Positions 43,671 to 53,278 of a DNA stretch of 64,000 nucleotides are shown in pieces. The stretch spans positions 23,467,996-23,531,995 of the forward strand of contig NC_087066.1 of assembly GCF_963678635.1 (NCBI RefSeq), read 5' to 3'. Within the stretch, counting starts at the first letter, position 1; the number at the start of each line of letters is the position of its first letter. The position numbers and the translations under genes are program-made. The DNA comes from Symsagittifera roscoffensis (Eukaryota > Xenacoelomorpha > Acoela > Convolutidae). The notes under the pieces are model-generated. The model had not been told where the DNA came from, did no database searches, and saw nothing but the letters and a program-made list of their open reading frames with translations.

Positions 43671-44044
43671 TTTGTGATTCTCTTAGTTCAAATATTGATT
43701 TAACTAAAAATAATAGAAAAGACTTAATTTGTGAAAATTGAATTTGCTCTTTGTGAGTTGTGACGTTGTTTTTTTTATAAATTCTGTGAAAAATTTTGGG
43801 ATTTCTATATCTATGTCATTTCTTTGAATTTGATGTATTAGTTGAATTGATTGTGCTGGTAGGACTTCAATTGTGAATACATCGTAATATGAAGTATTTT
43901 TACATAAACCTTTGAAATAGTGATCAAGAATATGTCGTTTTATTCTTATTTCATCAAATTTCTGTTTGCATGAAATACTTCATTTTCGAATAAATTGTTC
44001 TTGTCCTCGAGCGGGATCCATTTGTGGACGGATAATATATTGAA

Positions 44045-44413
44045 TTATGGAGTTATCATCGAAATTTTTATCGTATTTGAATATTTTTGGTATCTTAAAA
44101 CTGTTAATTTGTAACCTTCAATGGGTCGTATTGGTTGATTCCAATTGTACAGTCGTACTGGTTTTTTAAGGTATGACTTTTTAGTTCTACCTTTTGTTTT
44201 AATTAATGATTGTGATGTAACTTCTGAGACAGAAAATTTTTTTTGATCTTGTATCGGGTTTTTTTTATTTATTGAATGTTTCAATTCTTGAAATTCTTGA
44301 ATTGTATTTGTATCTGATTCTGAAAATACGTTTCGTCTTTTCGGAAATCGTCTTTTGTTAATTTGTTTTTGTTTTGCAACTATTGTAGTTGTTGTCTTTT
44401 TGATCTGATGCAT
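44045..44413 (-). pseudogene. Unassigned basic 122-codon ORF
   Basis: Lys/Arg/Gln-rich (KQKQINKRRFPKRRNVFSE, KGRTKKSYLKKPVRLYNWN). It could be a nucleic-acid-binding or linker segment of the minus-strand element. It lies 0.4 kb upstream of the 43,056-43,670 frame in the same sense. No domain seen. Confidence 0.3.
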
Positions 44414-45524
44414 CTTATTTTTGTCTGTGTGGTGTGATTACAAGATCACATCTTTCGTTTTCAACTAAACAATTGTTTACAACATTGTTTGTTTACTGCC
44501 TAGATTATCTATTGACATAAAGTCTAAGATGATGGGTGCGAAACTCGGGGGTTAGAGTTTCTCTTTTTCTAAACTGTTAGTTCTTACGGTTTTTTTGTGT
44601 TACTCTTAAGTTGGGGCATAGATTGTCGTGGTTGACGGGTTGGAGAGAGAGCCTATCAATTCGTGAGAATCATTTTTTACTTTTTGGGACTATATTTAAA
44701 ATATGATGAACTTACTTAATTTCACTTAAGTGTTTGATTTGTGATCAAGGGCTGGAGAATAGTAAATCAATCCACAAGGTTCAGGTATGATTAGTATTGT
44801 TGGATACTATTTTAAAACTTACTAATAAGGGTTTCAGCCTGTGTCATATACAAGGAAGGGCTCAAGTCAAGGATGAGTAAACAAAGCACTTCACTGTCTA
44901 TCTTCATTAGAATGGTTAGTTAATCAAAAATGTCTAATAATCCTGGATCTTCATAAAGGTTGGAGAGTGAATCGACGTTCCAGGTCGAAAGACACTGTAA
45001 ATTATGGGGTGGGAAGATCAAAATTGATCTGATTGGTCCATGGGAAGTTTTGATGAGCAGAAAATTAAGTGAAACGAAATTTAATTAAAGAGAAACTCAA
45101 AGTCCAAGGAAAACCTTGATGATCTTTTTATGAAAAAAAGTGAATTATTGAAAAGGAAGGATAAGCGTTGATAAATTTTTATGTGAAATTTTAAGTTAAT
45201 GAAAGTTTTTAAGAGTTAGAGGTTAAATGGTGTTAGTTGCTTGCATTTAGGTGGTTATGCTTTGGGTGATAAAACTGGAATGAGAAGAGTTGATTTGTAT
45301 TTAGTTTTATAAAACTAACTTTAAACTTTCAATCTAACTAACGTTTGTCTTTTTTATTCAATAAAACCTTGATCAAAAATTTTAATTTACTGCAGATTTT
45401 GGAAAGAACGACTTGTATATCTTTTTATCAGTCCTTAGTATTTTTAAAAAGTGTATAGCATCAAATAGGTTCTGGAACAACTATTCTTCAAATGATTTTC
45501 ATGTTAATAAAAGAAAATTAATAT
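44414..45524. other. AT-rich interval, possibly LTR of the minus-strand element
   Basis: No gene seen. The 5' LTR of the minus-strand Gypsy element would be expected here. I could not find a matching repeat near its other end (38-39 kb), nor a primer-binding site, so this remains unassigned. Confidence 0.3.
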
Positions 45525-45734
45525 TTACTGCATAAAACATTCTGAATACAAATACTTGTCCGGTTCTTGTCGTTTTATCATGTAGTAGATCGGTCCGTCT
45601 TCGAATCGTTGTTTACCCCTTGATCTCGGTCCTGGTTTTTCTCGTTTTGTTTGAATCATTGGCGTAGATTTATTGAGACGTTGAGACATTTCTATTAGTT
45701 TGTCTACCCCATCTAACATTTTGCAAGTTTGCAA
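45525..45734 (-). other. Short ORF (69 codons), doubtful
   Basis: Minus frame MQTCKMLDGVDKLIEMSQR followed by a Lys/Arg/Pro-rich stretch (TKREKPGPRSRGKQRFEDG). The amino-acid composition is more protein-like than its surroundings. It may be a host exon or part of the minus-strand element. No splice sites were confirmed. Confidence 0.25.
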
Positions 45735-46021
45735 TTGTCTAATTCTAGTTCTAATTGTCCAATGCTAAGTTAGTTAAGGTCTTGTTCGCTTGACTTTTGG
45801 CCTGTACTGATACAGTCGTTTCAGGTAAGGTACACCGTCTGTTCTTCACGCTAGTTTATTTTTGGCCGCATAGGTTCGTGCAACTTCTTAGTCTAATACC
45901 AATCTTACTCTCATATCTCCTTGTCTCAGTAGATCTAGTGTATACTGTCTTTGCTAGTTAGTTCTTGGAGTTTATCCAGAAGGAGAACAACTGTAGTTTA
46001 AGATTTCTTCAAAGTGTTCTG

Positions 46022-46049
46022 GTGCTGAAACTACAAGTAGTTTCAGCAC
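46022..46049. repeat. Perfect 13-bp inverted repeat, 2-nt spacer
   Basis: GTGCTGAAACTAC, AA, GTAGTTTCAGCAC. A near-perfect palindrome able to form a cruciform or, if transcribed, a tight hairpin. It is too short for a microRNA precursor. No context explains it. Confidence 0.85.
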
Positions 46050-46625
46050 TTACAAATAAGTGTCAAGGTAAGTAATGGAATATGATTGGTTAGTTAGTAA
46101 TTTTTTATAGAGATAGTTTTATCAATAATATAATTGGTTTGTAAATGCTTGTTTAGAACTGGTTCCAGAAGTCTAACCAAATAAACAAAGCTCTGCGTAC
46201 GCCAGAAAAAGGAGATTAAAGCAGTGAGGGTGCTGATAGAAGAATAAGAAAAAGAGAATGCTAAATTATTTAGGTTCCAAACACCTCGTACACTACAAAC
46301 TAAAGTCGTTCAAAATTTGGTCTTTTATCAAATTGATACCCTTGTTCGCGCTGGATTAATTTATTGCAATAACAAATATCAAAAAGCAACCTTTTTTCTC
46401 CCCTATCTCTCACTAAGATAAATATCATTTTCCTTGTGTAATTTGGGATTTAAAAGTTCAATTGTGTAAACCATATGTGGTTGTCATGTCCGCATGGCAA
46501 ATTGAAGCGAACCATGTGGAGAGAAAACTGCTAAGAAAAGACTGCAGGTGGGGAGATTGTTCGACCAATTACACTGCAAACCACTCAATGGACAGTTTTT
46601 GTGCAATTTTTTTCGCATCTGTTCA

Positions 46626-46833
46626 TACCAGTTAGGTTGATGACTGCCCAAGAAGCACTCATTTGACCAAATGTTGATTTTGGGAATGGTAATGTTAAAT
46701 TCCAGCTCGGTGTTATATAGTTGTAGTGTTCTGGGTGTTACCAGTTAGGTTGATGACTGCCCAAGAAGCACTCATTTGACCAAATGTTGATTTTGGGAAT
46801 GGTAATGTTAAATTCCAGCTCGGTGTTATAAAG
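46626..46833. repeat. 113-bp tandem duplication next to the assembly gap
   Basis: TACCAGTTAGGTTGATGACT begins at 46,626 and again at 46,739. The second copy is partial (about 95 bp, to CTCGGTGTTATA). The copies are nearly identical. Confidence 0.9.
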
Positions 46834-46913
46834 GCTGTAGGGTTCGCTTCAATCAGTAATTTTTTCACCCTCTAGCTTCGGACTTTTGTTTCAAAAGGAA
46901 GCTCTTGAAATTT

Positions 46914-47113
46914 NNNNNNNNNNNNNNNNNNNNNNNNNNNNNNNNNNNNNNNNNNNNNNNNNNNNNNNNNNNNNNNNNNNNNNNNNNNNNNNNNNNNNNN
47001 NNNNNNNNNNNNNNNNNNNNNNNNNNNNNNNNNNNNNNNNNNNNNNNNNNNNNNNNNNNNNNNNNNNNNNNNNNNNNNNNNNNNNNNNNNNNNNNNNNNN
47101 NNNNNNNNNNNNN
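46914..47113. other. Assembly gap of 200 N
   Basis: Exactly 200 ambiguous bases, the usual placeholder for a gap of unknown size. Open frames crossing it have no meaning. Confidence 0.99.
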
Positions 47114-48401
47114 CAAAGTTTTGCGCCTCTTGCGATAAAAAAATGAATGACTATCACTACTAGGAGATGAAGCGAAAAGTTTGCCTTATTTGTCCAAACT
47201 TTGTCTTGATTAAAAATTCCGTTCAATAAAATATACCGAGAAATAAAACAATTGACTGTAAATGAGCATTGAAACTAAACCTCCAAAGCAGACAATTCTT
47301 GAGCAGACAAGCAGACACACGTTGCTCCCAAAACAAAATGTTTTCATTAGAAAAAGACAAAACTAAAAAAAAATACTTTCAAGTCCTCCATCAAGTTTCC
47401 TAGATAAAAAAGGCCTTCAAGTTGATATATTTTGAACCAAAAACTATTAAGCCAAAAAAAGAAAAAACTGAAAGTTCAACAAACTGAGTGGTAAAAATTT
47501 AACCAATTTAAAAAGTGCGGAGGAGATCTTAAAAATTGTGTTTCCCTTGGAACGACCCAAAATTAGATTACTTAGCCAATAAAAAATAAGCTGAATAGTG
47601 CTCTGTGCCGAATAACGTGTTTAAGCGAATTAAAAAAAGAAATACGAAGTCAAGGTAAGTGAAAACTACGTAAGTAGCATCACTAAATAAAACTAAAATG
47701 GCGCAGCAAGAAAAAACGATTCCACGATATGACAACTAAGCTGGCAAAATGAAAGCCGACAAATACAAGCAGACAATTGAAACAGAAAACTTTTTCGTTT
47801 GAAAAAAAAGCTACTGGTCATGTTCTGGTCGGGGTTTTTGCTGTCTCAGGCGTATTCGTTACCTCCAGGCTTAGTGGGCCGGGAACGCTGAAAGTTAAAA
47901 ATATTTCCGAAAAGCACCAATAAGATGAGTCCTGTGGAAAAAGTTTTTTTACGGGAAAAAAGTCTAGTACCCGATAGCTATCCCCTTGCTTACAACCGAA
48001 CAATGGTAACCAAAAAATCACTCAGCTAATCAAAAAATGCGTTAGGTGGGGGAAAAGAGACCCTTTTTATTTGGGCTGTTTTAACTAGCCACTTTTGAAT
48101 GGAATTTCCTATATCATTTGAATCATATTGAAGTCCTTTGCTGAAAGTGAAAACGATATTTTACCTTTTATGGTTTTTGTAGCGCTCTGAGGTTTTGACC
48201 AATTGGTTGGTTTTTACATAATCTGGGTTAGATCTTTTTCCTCCCAAGTTCACATGATAATTGTCTGTCCGCGCATGACAGCCTGTGTAACAAACAGACA
48301 GAAAAAAAAGTCCCTAAAAAATCATAAGTTGCGGAAAGGGAAAAATAACTTCTGGGATAATTAACGCGCAATATATTTTGCATCTATTTAGCAATACAAT
48401 T
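47114..48401. other. AT-rich non-coding interval
   Basis: No gene supported. The stretch 47,735-47,810 (AACTAAGC, GCAAAATGAAAGCCGACAAAT) is loosely repeated at 49,220-49,285, hinting at an interspersed repeat. The minus frame 47,818-48,021 has no coding character. It may be intron or 5' flank of the host gene. Confidence 0.35.
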
Positions 48402-48689
48402 GCAATACTCTTGTTTTTTTCAAGGGTAAATATTTAATTTAAAAAAAAAACATATTAAACGTTGGGAAGCATTACCATTTCATTAAATATGTTAAAATGG
48501 ACTTCTTAATTTTGTGTCTTATTGTGGAACTTGAATTAAATAATTTATAGATTAACAAGGCATCAGCCTCAAAAACCAAAACATGCAAACCATTTTTTTC
48601 TCGATACTGGGATTTTGGTTTCAAAGTTTTTATTGCTGACTGAATCAGGGTTAAAAGGAATTTAATTTCGGAATTGCGCGCAAAAAATG
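48402..48689. repeat. Direct repeat of about 288 bp, copy 1 (copy 2 at 49,981-50,268)
   Basis: From GCAATACTCTTGTTTTTTTC to GGAATTGCGCGCAAAAAA the two segments are very similar, differing by a few substitutions and short indels in A runs. They are about 1,580 bp apart, in the same orientation, upstream of the host gene. The function is not evident. Confidence 0.9.
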
Positions 48690-49308
48690 AATTCTTGGAA
48701 AACTTGCATAATTTTCAGTTTTAAACAATAAGCATTCAAGAATTGAATAAAAAACAATCTTAATTAACGCATAAAACCCTTTTTTCGTTTTGTTTTGCTC
48801 CAAATTAACGTTTTTTGACATTACAAGAAATCAACACATGTTTAATATCAAAATAGTTTGATGAACAGGAAAACAACTGCCTAAAATATTAACAAAAAAC
48901 AACTATATTCAATGCAATCGTAAATTGTGCACATTCATCAGCTACTTCTATTTTTTTTAAATGAACCGTTTGTAATGTCATCTTCTGAAAAATTTTCAAC
49001 CAATAGGTCATATCTCCAAAACTACCCAGTTTTATCAGATTTGTGAACCCTCAAATTTAAAAAAATTAGCCTAAAGTCTCGACAGCATAGCATACTTTGA
49101 TATTTTTTAAATCTCCTCTCGCTCCTCCCTCCTCTCCGCCTACCTGAACCTACAAACAACAACACTTGCATTGTATTGATGATTTTTGCTTACAGGTTAA
49201 ACAAGAATTGTGATGTGGCAACTAAGCCGACAAAATTTTAGCAGAATAACGGAAGCCCAACAATTGAACTACCGAGTTTTTTTCAATTGCACATATAATG
49301 AAAAACAA
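48690..49308. other. AT-rich non-coding interval
   Basis: No open frame or RNA gene is seen. A pyrimidine-rich patch (CTCCTCTCGCTCCTCCCTCCTC) lies near 49,112-49,140. Confidence 0.35.
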
Positions 49309-49373
49309 CAAGGTCCGGCCGAGAGTCGAACCCCATACCTTAGAGTACAAAAGCGATGTAGTTAGCTTTAGGC
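49309..49373 (-). other. tRNA-like sequence (pseudo-tRNA or SINE head)
   Basis: The minus strand shows a Pol III B box (GGTTCGACTCT, close to the GGTTCRANTCC consensus), a terminal GGCC that can pair with GGCC near the other end, and TTTTGTA where an anticodon loop would fall. The anticodon stem does not pair well, so a functional tRNA is unlikely. Confidence 0.3.
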
Positions 49374-49737
49374 CAAAAGGGAAGAAACCTGAAGGTTTTG
49401 AAGGTTCAAAAAAAACAAGTCGAAGAAAAAATATAAAATGTAAGAAAAAACTGTTTATTGGAAAAAGTCTTTTTACCAATTTCAAGACACTTGCCCTCGC
49501 AACGGTAATTAAACACGATTTTTTCGAACCGGAATTTTTGGCCCTCGAAACAAATATAAGTTCACTATTCTATAAAAAATAAGCCGAAAACGTTCAATCG
49601 TAAAAATATTATATGAAAAAAATTATTAAAAATCTGACTTTGTAAATTGACAAAATTAAAAAATTCGAAATCAAAATAGCATCCGTGCTTAATAAAAAAG
49701 CCGCAAAAAGGGTAACAAACAATAAAATATTCATTCA

Positions 49738-49800
49738 AAACCGGGAATTGAACCGACGGAAACTAGGCCGAAAACCACGAAACCGAAAAAAAATCGACGT
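49738..49800 (-). other. Second tRNA-like sequence
   Basis: The minus strand contains GGTTCAATTCC, an exact match to the Pol III B-box consensus, after TTTTCGGCCTAGTTTCCGTC. I could not fold a complete cloverleaf. With the tRNA-like segment 430 bp to the left, in the same orientation, it may belong to a tRNA-derived SINE family. Confidence 0.25.
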
Positions 49801-49980
49801 TTTTTCAAAAAAAAGTTTTGAAAGTAAACTAACGACGGAACAGACTACACCTATTTACTGCCTAAATAAAAGTAGTTTTTTAAAATTTCAAGAAACTGAG
49901 CATGTCTGAAATTTACCATTCCTACACATTTGACCATTCTGTGCCTAAAGTTATTTACGGAGAAAAAGTGTAGTACCCGA

Positions 49981-50268
49981 TTGCAATACTCTTGTTTTTT
50001 TCAAGGGTAAATATTTAATTTTATTAAAAAAAACATATTAAACGTTGGAAAGCATTACCATTTCATTAAATATGTTAAAATGGACTTCTTATTTTGTGAC
50101 TTATTGTGGAACTTGAATTAAATAATTTATAGATTAACATGGCATCAGCCTCAAAAACCAAAACATGCAAACCATTTTTTTCTCGATACTGGGATTTTGG
50201 TTTCAAAGTTTTTATTGCTGACTGAATCAGGTTTAAAAGGATTTTAAATTCGGAATTGCGCGCAAAAA
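49981..50268. repeat. Direct repeat of about 288 bp, copy 2
   Basis: Partner of 48,402-48,689. Ends 500 bp before the first coding exon of the host gene. Confidence 0.9.
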
Positions 50269-50760
50269 ACAACACATTTGAATACAAAGTTCCTTCTCAT
50301 AATGTATGGGAACAAACTCGCGTATAAATTGAAAATGGATTGTTTTTTAAAGAACATTCTTTTTTGATTAGGCGTAAAAAGACCAGGTGTTTTGATATTT
50401 GCTGCTATACTTTGTGCTCTGATAGACCATAACTTACAAAACTGAATAATTATTAGCAGTTAAATGTTGAATACAAATAGTTTTTAATTGAGTTTTCCAT
50501 GGTTATAATCTGAAAACATTTCCAAAATCTACAGGAAATTATCTGAAATATCTGGCAAATGCAAAGCTTTTACTCAGCGCGAAATAATTTTGTTCAATTT
50601 ATATCATTCACTTTTAACTAACCAAAATACCATTCACTTCAATTTTACTGCTTAGCATTAGTTCGAAAAAATGGAAAAATGTGTCATTTGCGTTTTTCTG
50701 TTTTGCAAAATGGTATCAAACACTAAAATAACGATTAGACAATTTAAAAAGAAATCAGCG

Positions 50761-50767
50761 TTTTCAG
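50761..50767 (+). promoter_or_regulatory. Splice acceptor TTTTCAG just before the host-gene ATG
   Basis: TTTTCAG is followed by GAAC and then the ATG at 50,772. An acceptor four bases before the start codon suits spliced-leader trans-splicing as seen in nematodes and some other phyla. A 5'-UTR intron or an upstream coding exon is the alternative. Confidence 0.6.
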
Positions 50768-50771
50768 GAAC

Positions 50772-52643
50772 ATGGTTGCTACATCTGACGCGTCTAGCCG
50801 TTTGGACGAGGCAGCTGGATCAGCCAATGTCTCCGGAGTGAAGCGGGAATTGGATGTGGATGCGTCTAAATCAAGCTTCATAGACATAACAAAAGACGAA
50901 CAAGGAGGCCAACTTGTCAGCCAAACTCCAAACGCTCTCGGATCTGTGGAACCAAGTGGACCCTCAGACGCATCTGGTCAAACATCAAGTCAATACGATC
51001 AAGTAGCACAAAGCGCCGAGTCTAAGTCCCAGGATGCGGTGCATTCACAGATCCCAATTAACATTGATCGTGGACCATCGCGAGACGGAACAAATGGTCC
51101 CTCGGCAGCGCAGCCAGGTCTCGACGACTTTTCCGGTGGACGATCATTGGTTACTTCTGGAACAGCGGAAGTCTCAGCACAGCCAGGTCTCGACGACGTC
51201 TCCGGTGGACGATCATTGGTTACTTCTGGAACAGCGGAAGTCTCAGCACAGCCAGGTATCCATGATGTCTCGGGCGGACGTTCAATGTTTACTTCTGGAA
51301 CAGCCAAAGTTGCAGCGCGGTCAGGTCTCGACGACGTCTCCGGTGGACGATCATTGGTTACTTCTGGAGCAACTGAAGCTGCAATTCCACCGACTGAAGA
51401 TCCAAAAACACCCACTCCGCAACCGGAACCGCAATTCAGTGGTTTGAAACCATTGCATCCAATAGAAAACTCACGACAGAAATGGGAATTGACGGGTGGA
51501 ATGGAAGAATGCGACATTGAACTCGAAGAAGAAAAAGCTAATCAAGTTGCGATTGCCCCGATGCGATTGAGCATGACAAATGAATCCGAAGTTGAGCTGG
51601 ATTCGATTGAGATCGATCCAAAAACTGGAAACAATGATGTTAAAATGGGCATCCGGAAAAGTGAAGCGCCTCTCATTGAGGTCGAAGATGAGCGGCCATT
51701 TGCAGACAAGAATGATGTTGACGTGGGTAACGCTGAGAGTCCTCAGAGATACCCATCATCGGCAGCAGCTGAAGAAACGGGAGTCTCCAGATCCAGATCA
51801 GCTCAAGTTACTCCAGGAGGGGCCTTATTGGCTGATAAAACTGGCGAACGCACTGGAGATAGATCCTTGACTGGCGACCAATCAGATAGTCAAGGTGTTG
51901 TGAGGTCTAAAATGACTGCGGACGTTGGAGTCGGGCCGTCACCAGATGACCTGTTAGGCGAGGATGACAGAGAAGGGGCAAAGAGTGGAGTTACCTTGGG
52001 AGAAGATACAGTGATTAGTTCATTCCACGAGGAGCCCGAAGATCAAGACAATCTTGCGGGTGGCACATCAAACGCGAGGACCCGCAACATCGATAAAGAC
52101 GACGGGGACGGAGGCTCCGTGGATACAAATGATTCAGGAGCTAGGCCCGAATATGCTTTCAACATCGAGGACTCTCGGCCTCCTTGGATTCTGGAAGCAC
52201 ATACTCAGCTTGCAAGTTCGAAGAACAGCAAGACTCCTCGAATCGTCAAATCTTACGACGAAGAAGTCGAGGTCGGCGAAGCTATGCCAGTTCGAGTGGA
52301 CAAAGAACGAGAGCACAAGGATGCACTTGAAGCACATCCCGAGGAAGCTTCTCGCGAGGGTATGTCTCGCAGTGCAGATATCCCGCGGTATGACTCAGCA
52401 GCAGCATCCAGAACAGGTGAAACTCCAGTCGATGAAAGTGGAGGTGAACCCAAACTTTTCCAGAGGAATTTGAGGGAATTGTCTGAACACATGCACAGCG
52501 TGGATAATGAAAAACAACCTTCAATAGCTGAAACTTTCTCGGCCGAAACTTTCGAAGAAAAAGAGGAGGTTGAGGAGGAAAATATGAATGTTAGAGACAT
52601 GACTCCGGGACCAAATGTGACAGAAACAGAACAGACTACCAAG
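50772..52643 (+). CDS. Host gene, exon 1: Ser/Glu-rich disordered protein, residues 1-624
   Basis: Start chosen at the first ATG after the TTTTCAG acceptor; the frame is open for 624 codons to AAG before GTAACA at 52,644. Splicing there (phase 0) to 53,279 continues the same reading. The open frame past the donor to 52,733 is intron read-through. The protein is acidic, Ser/Thr/Pro/Gly-rich and lacks a signal peptide, membrane span or recognised domain. Four 23-residue repeats cover about residues 114-205. With exons 2 and 3 the predicted length is 1,889 residues. Not recognised; the composition suggests an intrinsically disordered scaffold, nuclear or cytoplasmic. The gene is single in the window, with retroelements on both sides. 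Confidence 0.8.
51111..51386 (+). repeat. Four 69-bp coding repeats in host-gene exon 1
   Basis: Units at 51,111, 51,180, 51,249 and 51,318, each 69 bp, coding QPGLDDVSGGRSLVTSGTAE plus three residues. Units 1 and 2 are almost identical in DNA; units 3 and 4 are more diverged. In-frame expansion keeps the ORF. Confidence 0.95.
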
Positions 52644-53278
52644 GTAACAGTTTTCGTAAAATGGGTCAAAAGAGAATCATATCATATAGGAAAGAAAACA
52701 CATGCACTTGTACATGTATTTAAGTTTCAGTGAATTAGGTAAATTTTCATTATTGTTCCGACCATCGAAACAGAAAATTATATATTTTTTGGTAATAAGT
52801 ACAACTATTGTCGATTATGCCTAATTTATTATTTTTGTACGCCTTTGTATAGTTTTTTCATCACTATTTCATCACCACGCACAAGAAACGACATCAATTT
52901 GAAAAAGAAAAAAATGTAGTTTTTTATGAATGTAGTCGGAACATTCTGTACTACTGGCGCAGCAAATGAATATCCTTGTTTACGCCGTGTGGCTTTTGTG
53001 AGTTTAAAGGTACCATAAAAGTCAACAAAAAATTCGGAAGTATACAAGGGCTTGAACGTGATATAGTTTCTTGAAATTCAAATGTTGAATGTTTTATATC
53101 AGTCAATTTTTTTCAGCGTCATCGAGTTCATAACTTTTTCCTATTTTTTTGCTGACAAGGTTAAGAAGTCATCTATTTTAATAGTAACTTTAGGGATATT
53201 CGGCAGTCATTATTGCAAACATGTAGATAGGTATAAAATTGAAAACAAGTTTATTATTAAAAAAAGGAATATTTTCAG
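52644..53278 (+). other. Intron 1 of the host gene (635 bp)
   Basis: Donor AAG|GTAACA at 52,643/52,644, acceptor ATTTTCAG|GAC at 53,278/53,279, phase 0. AT-rich, with stops in all frames of the sense strand. An alternative donor GAATTAG|GTAAAT near 52,739 would lie beyond the stop at 52,733 and is not usable for coding. Confidence 0.75.

Noticed and set aside
46865-47226. ORFs across the gap
   Set aside because: They consist mainly of unknown residues from the 200-N placeholder.
49309-49373. Functional tRNA gene
   Set aside because: B box present, but the anticodon stem does not pair and the acceptor stem is incomplete; kept only as tRNA-like.
50999-51517. Minus-strand 172-codon ORF opposite host exon 1
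   Set aside because: It exists because of the 69-bp coding repeat, whose length is a multiple of three; no independent support.
52644-52733. C-terminal end of the first host ORF
   Set aside because: It begins at a good GT donor, loses the composition of the protein, and splicing in phase 0 gives a much longer consistent product.
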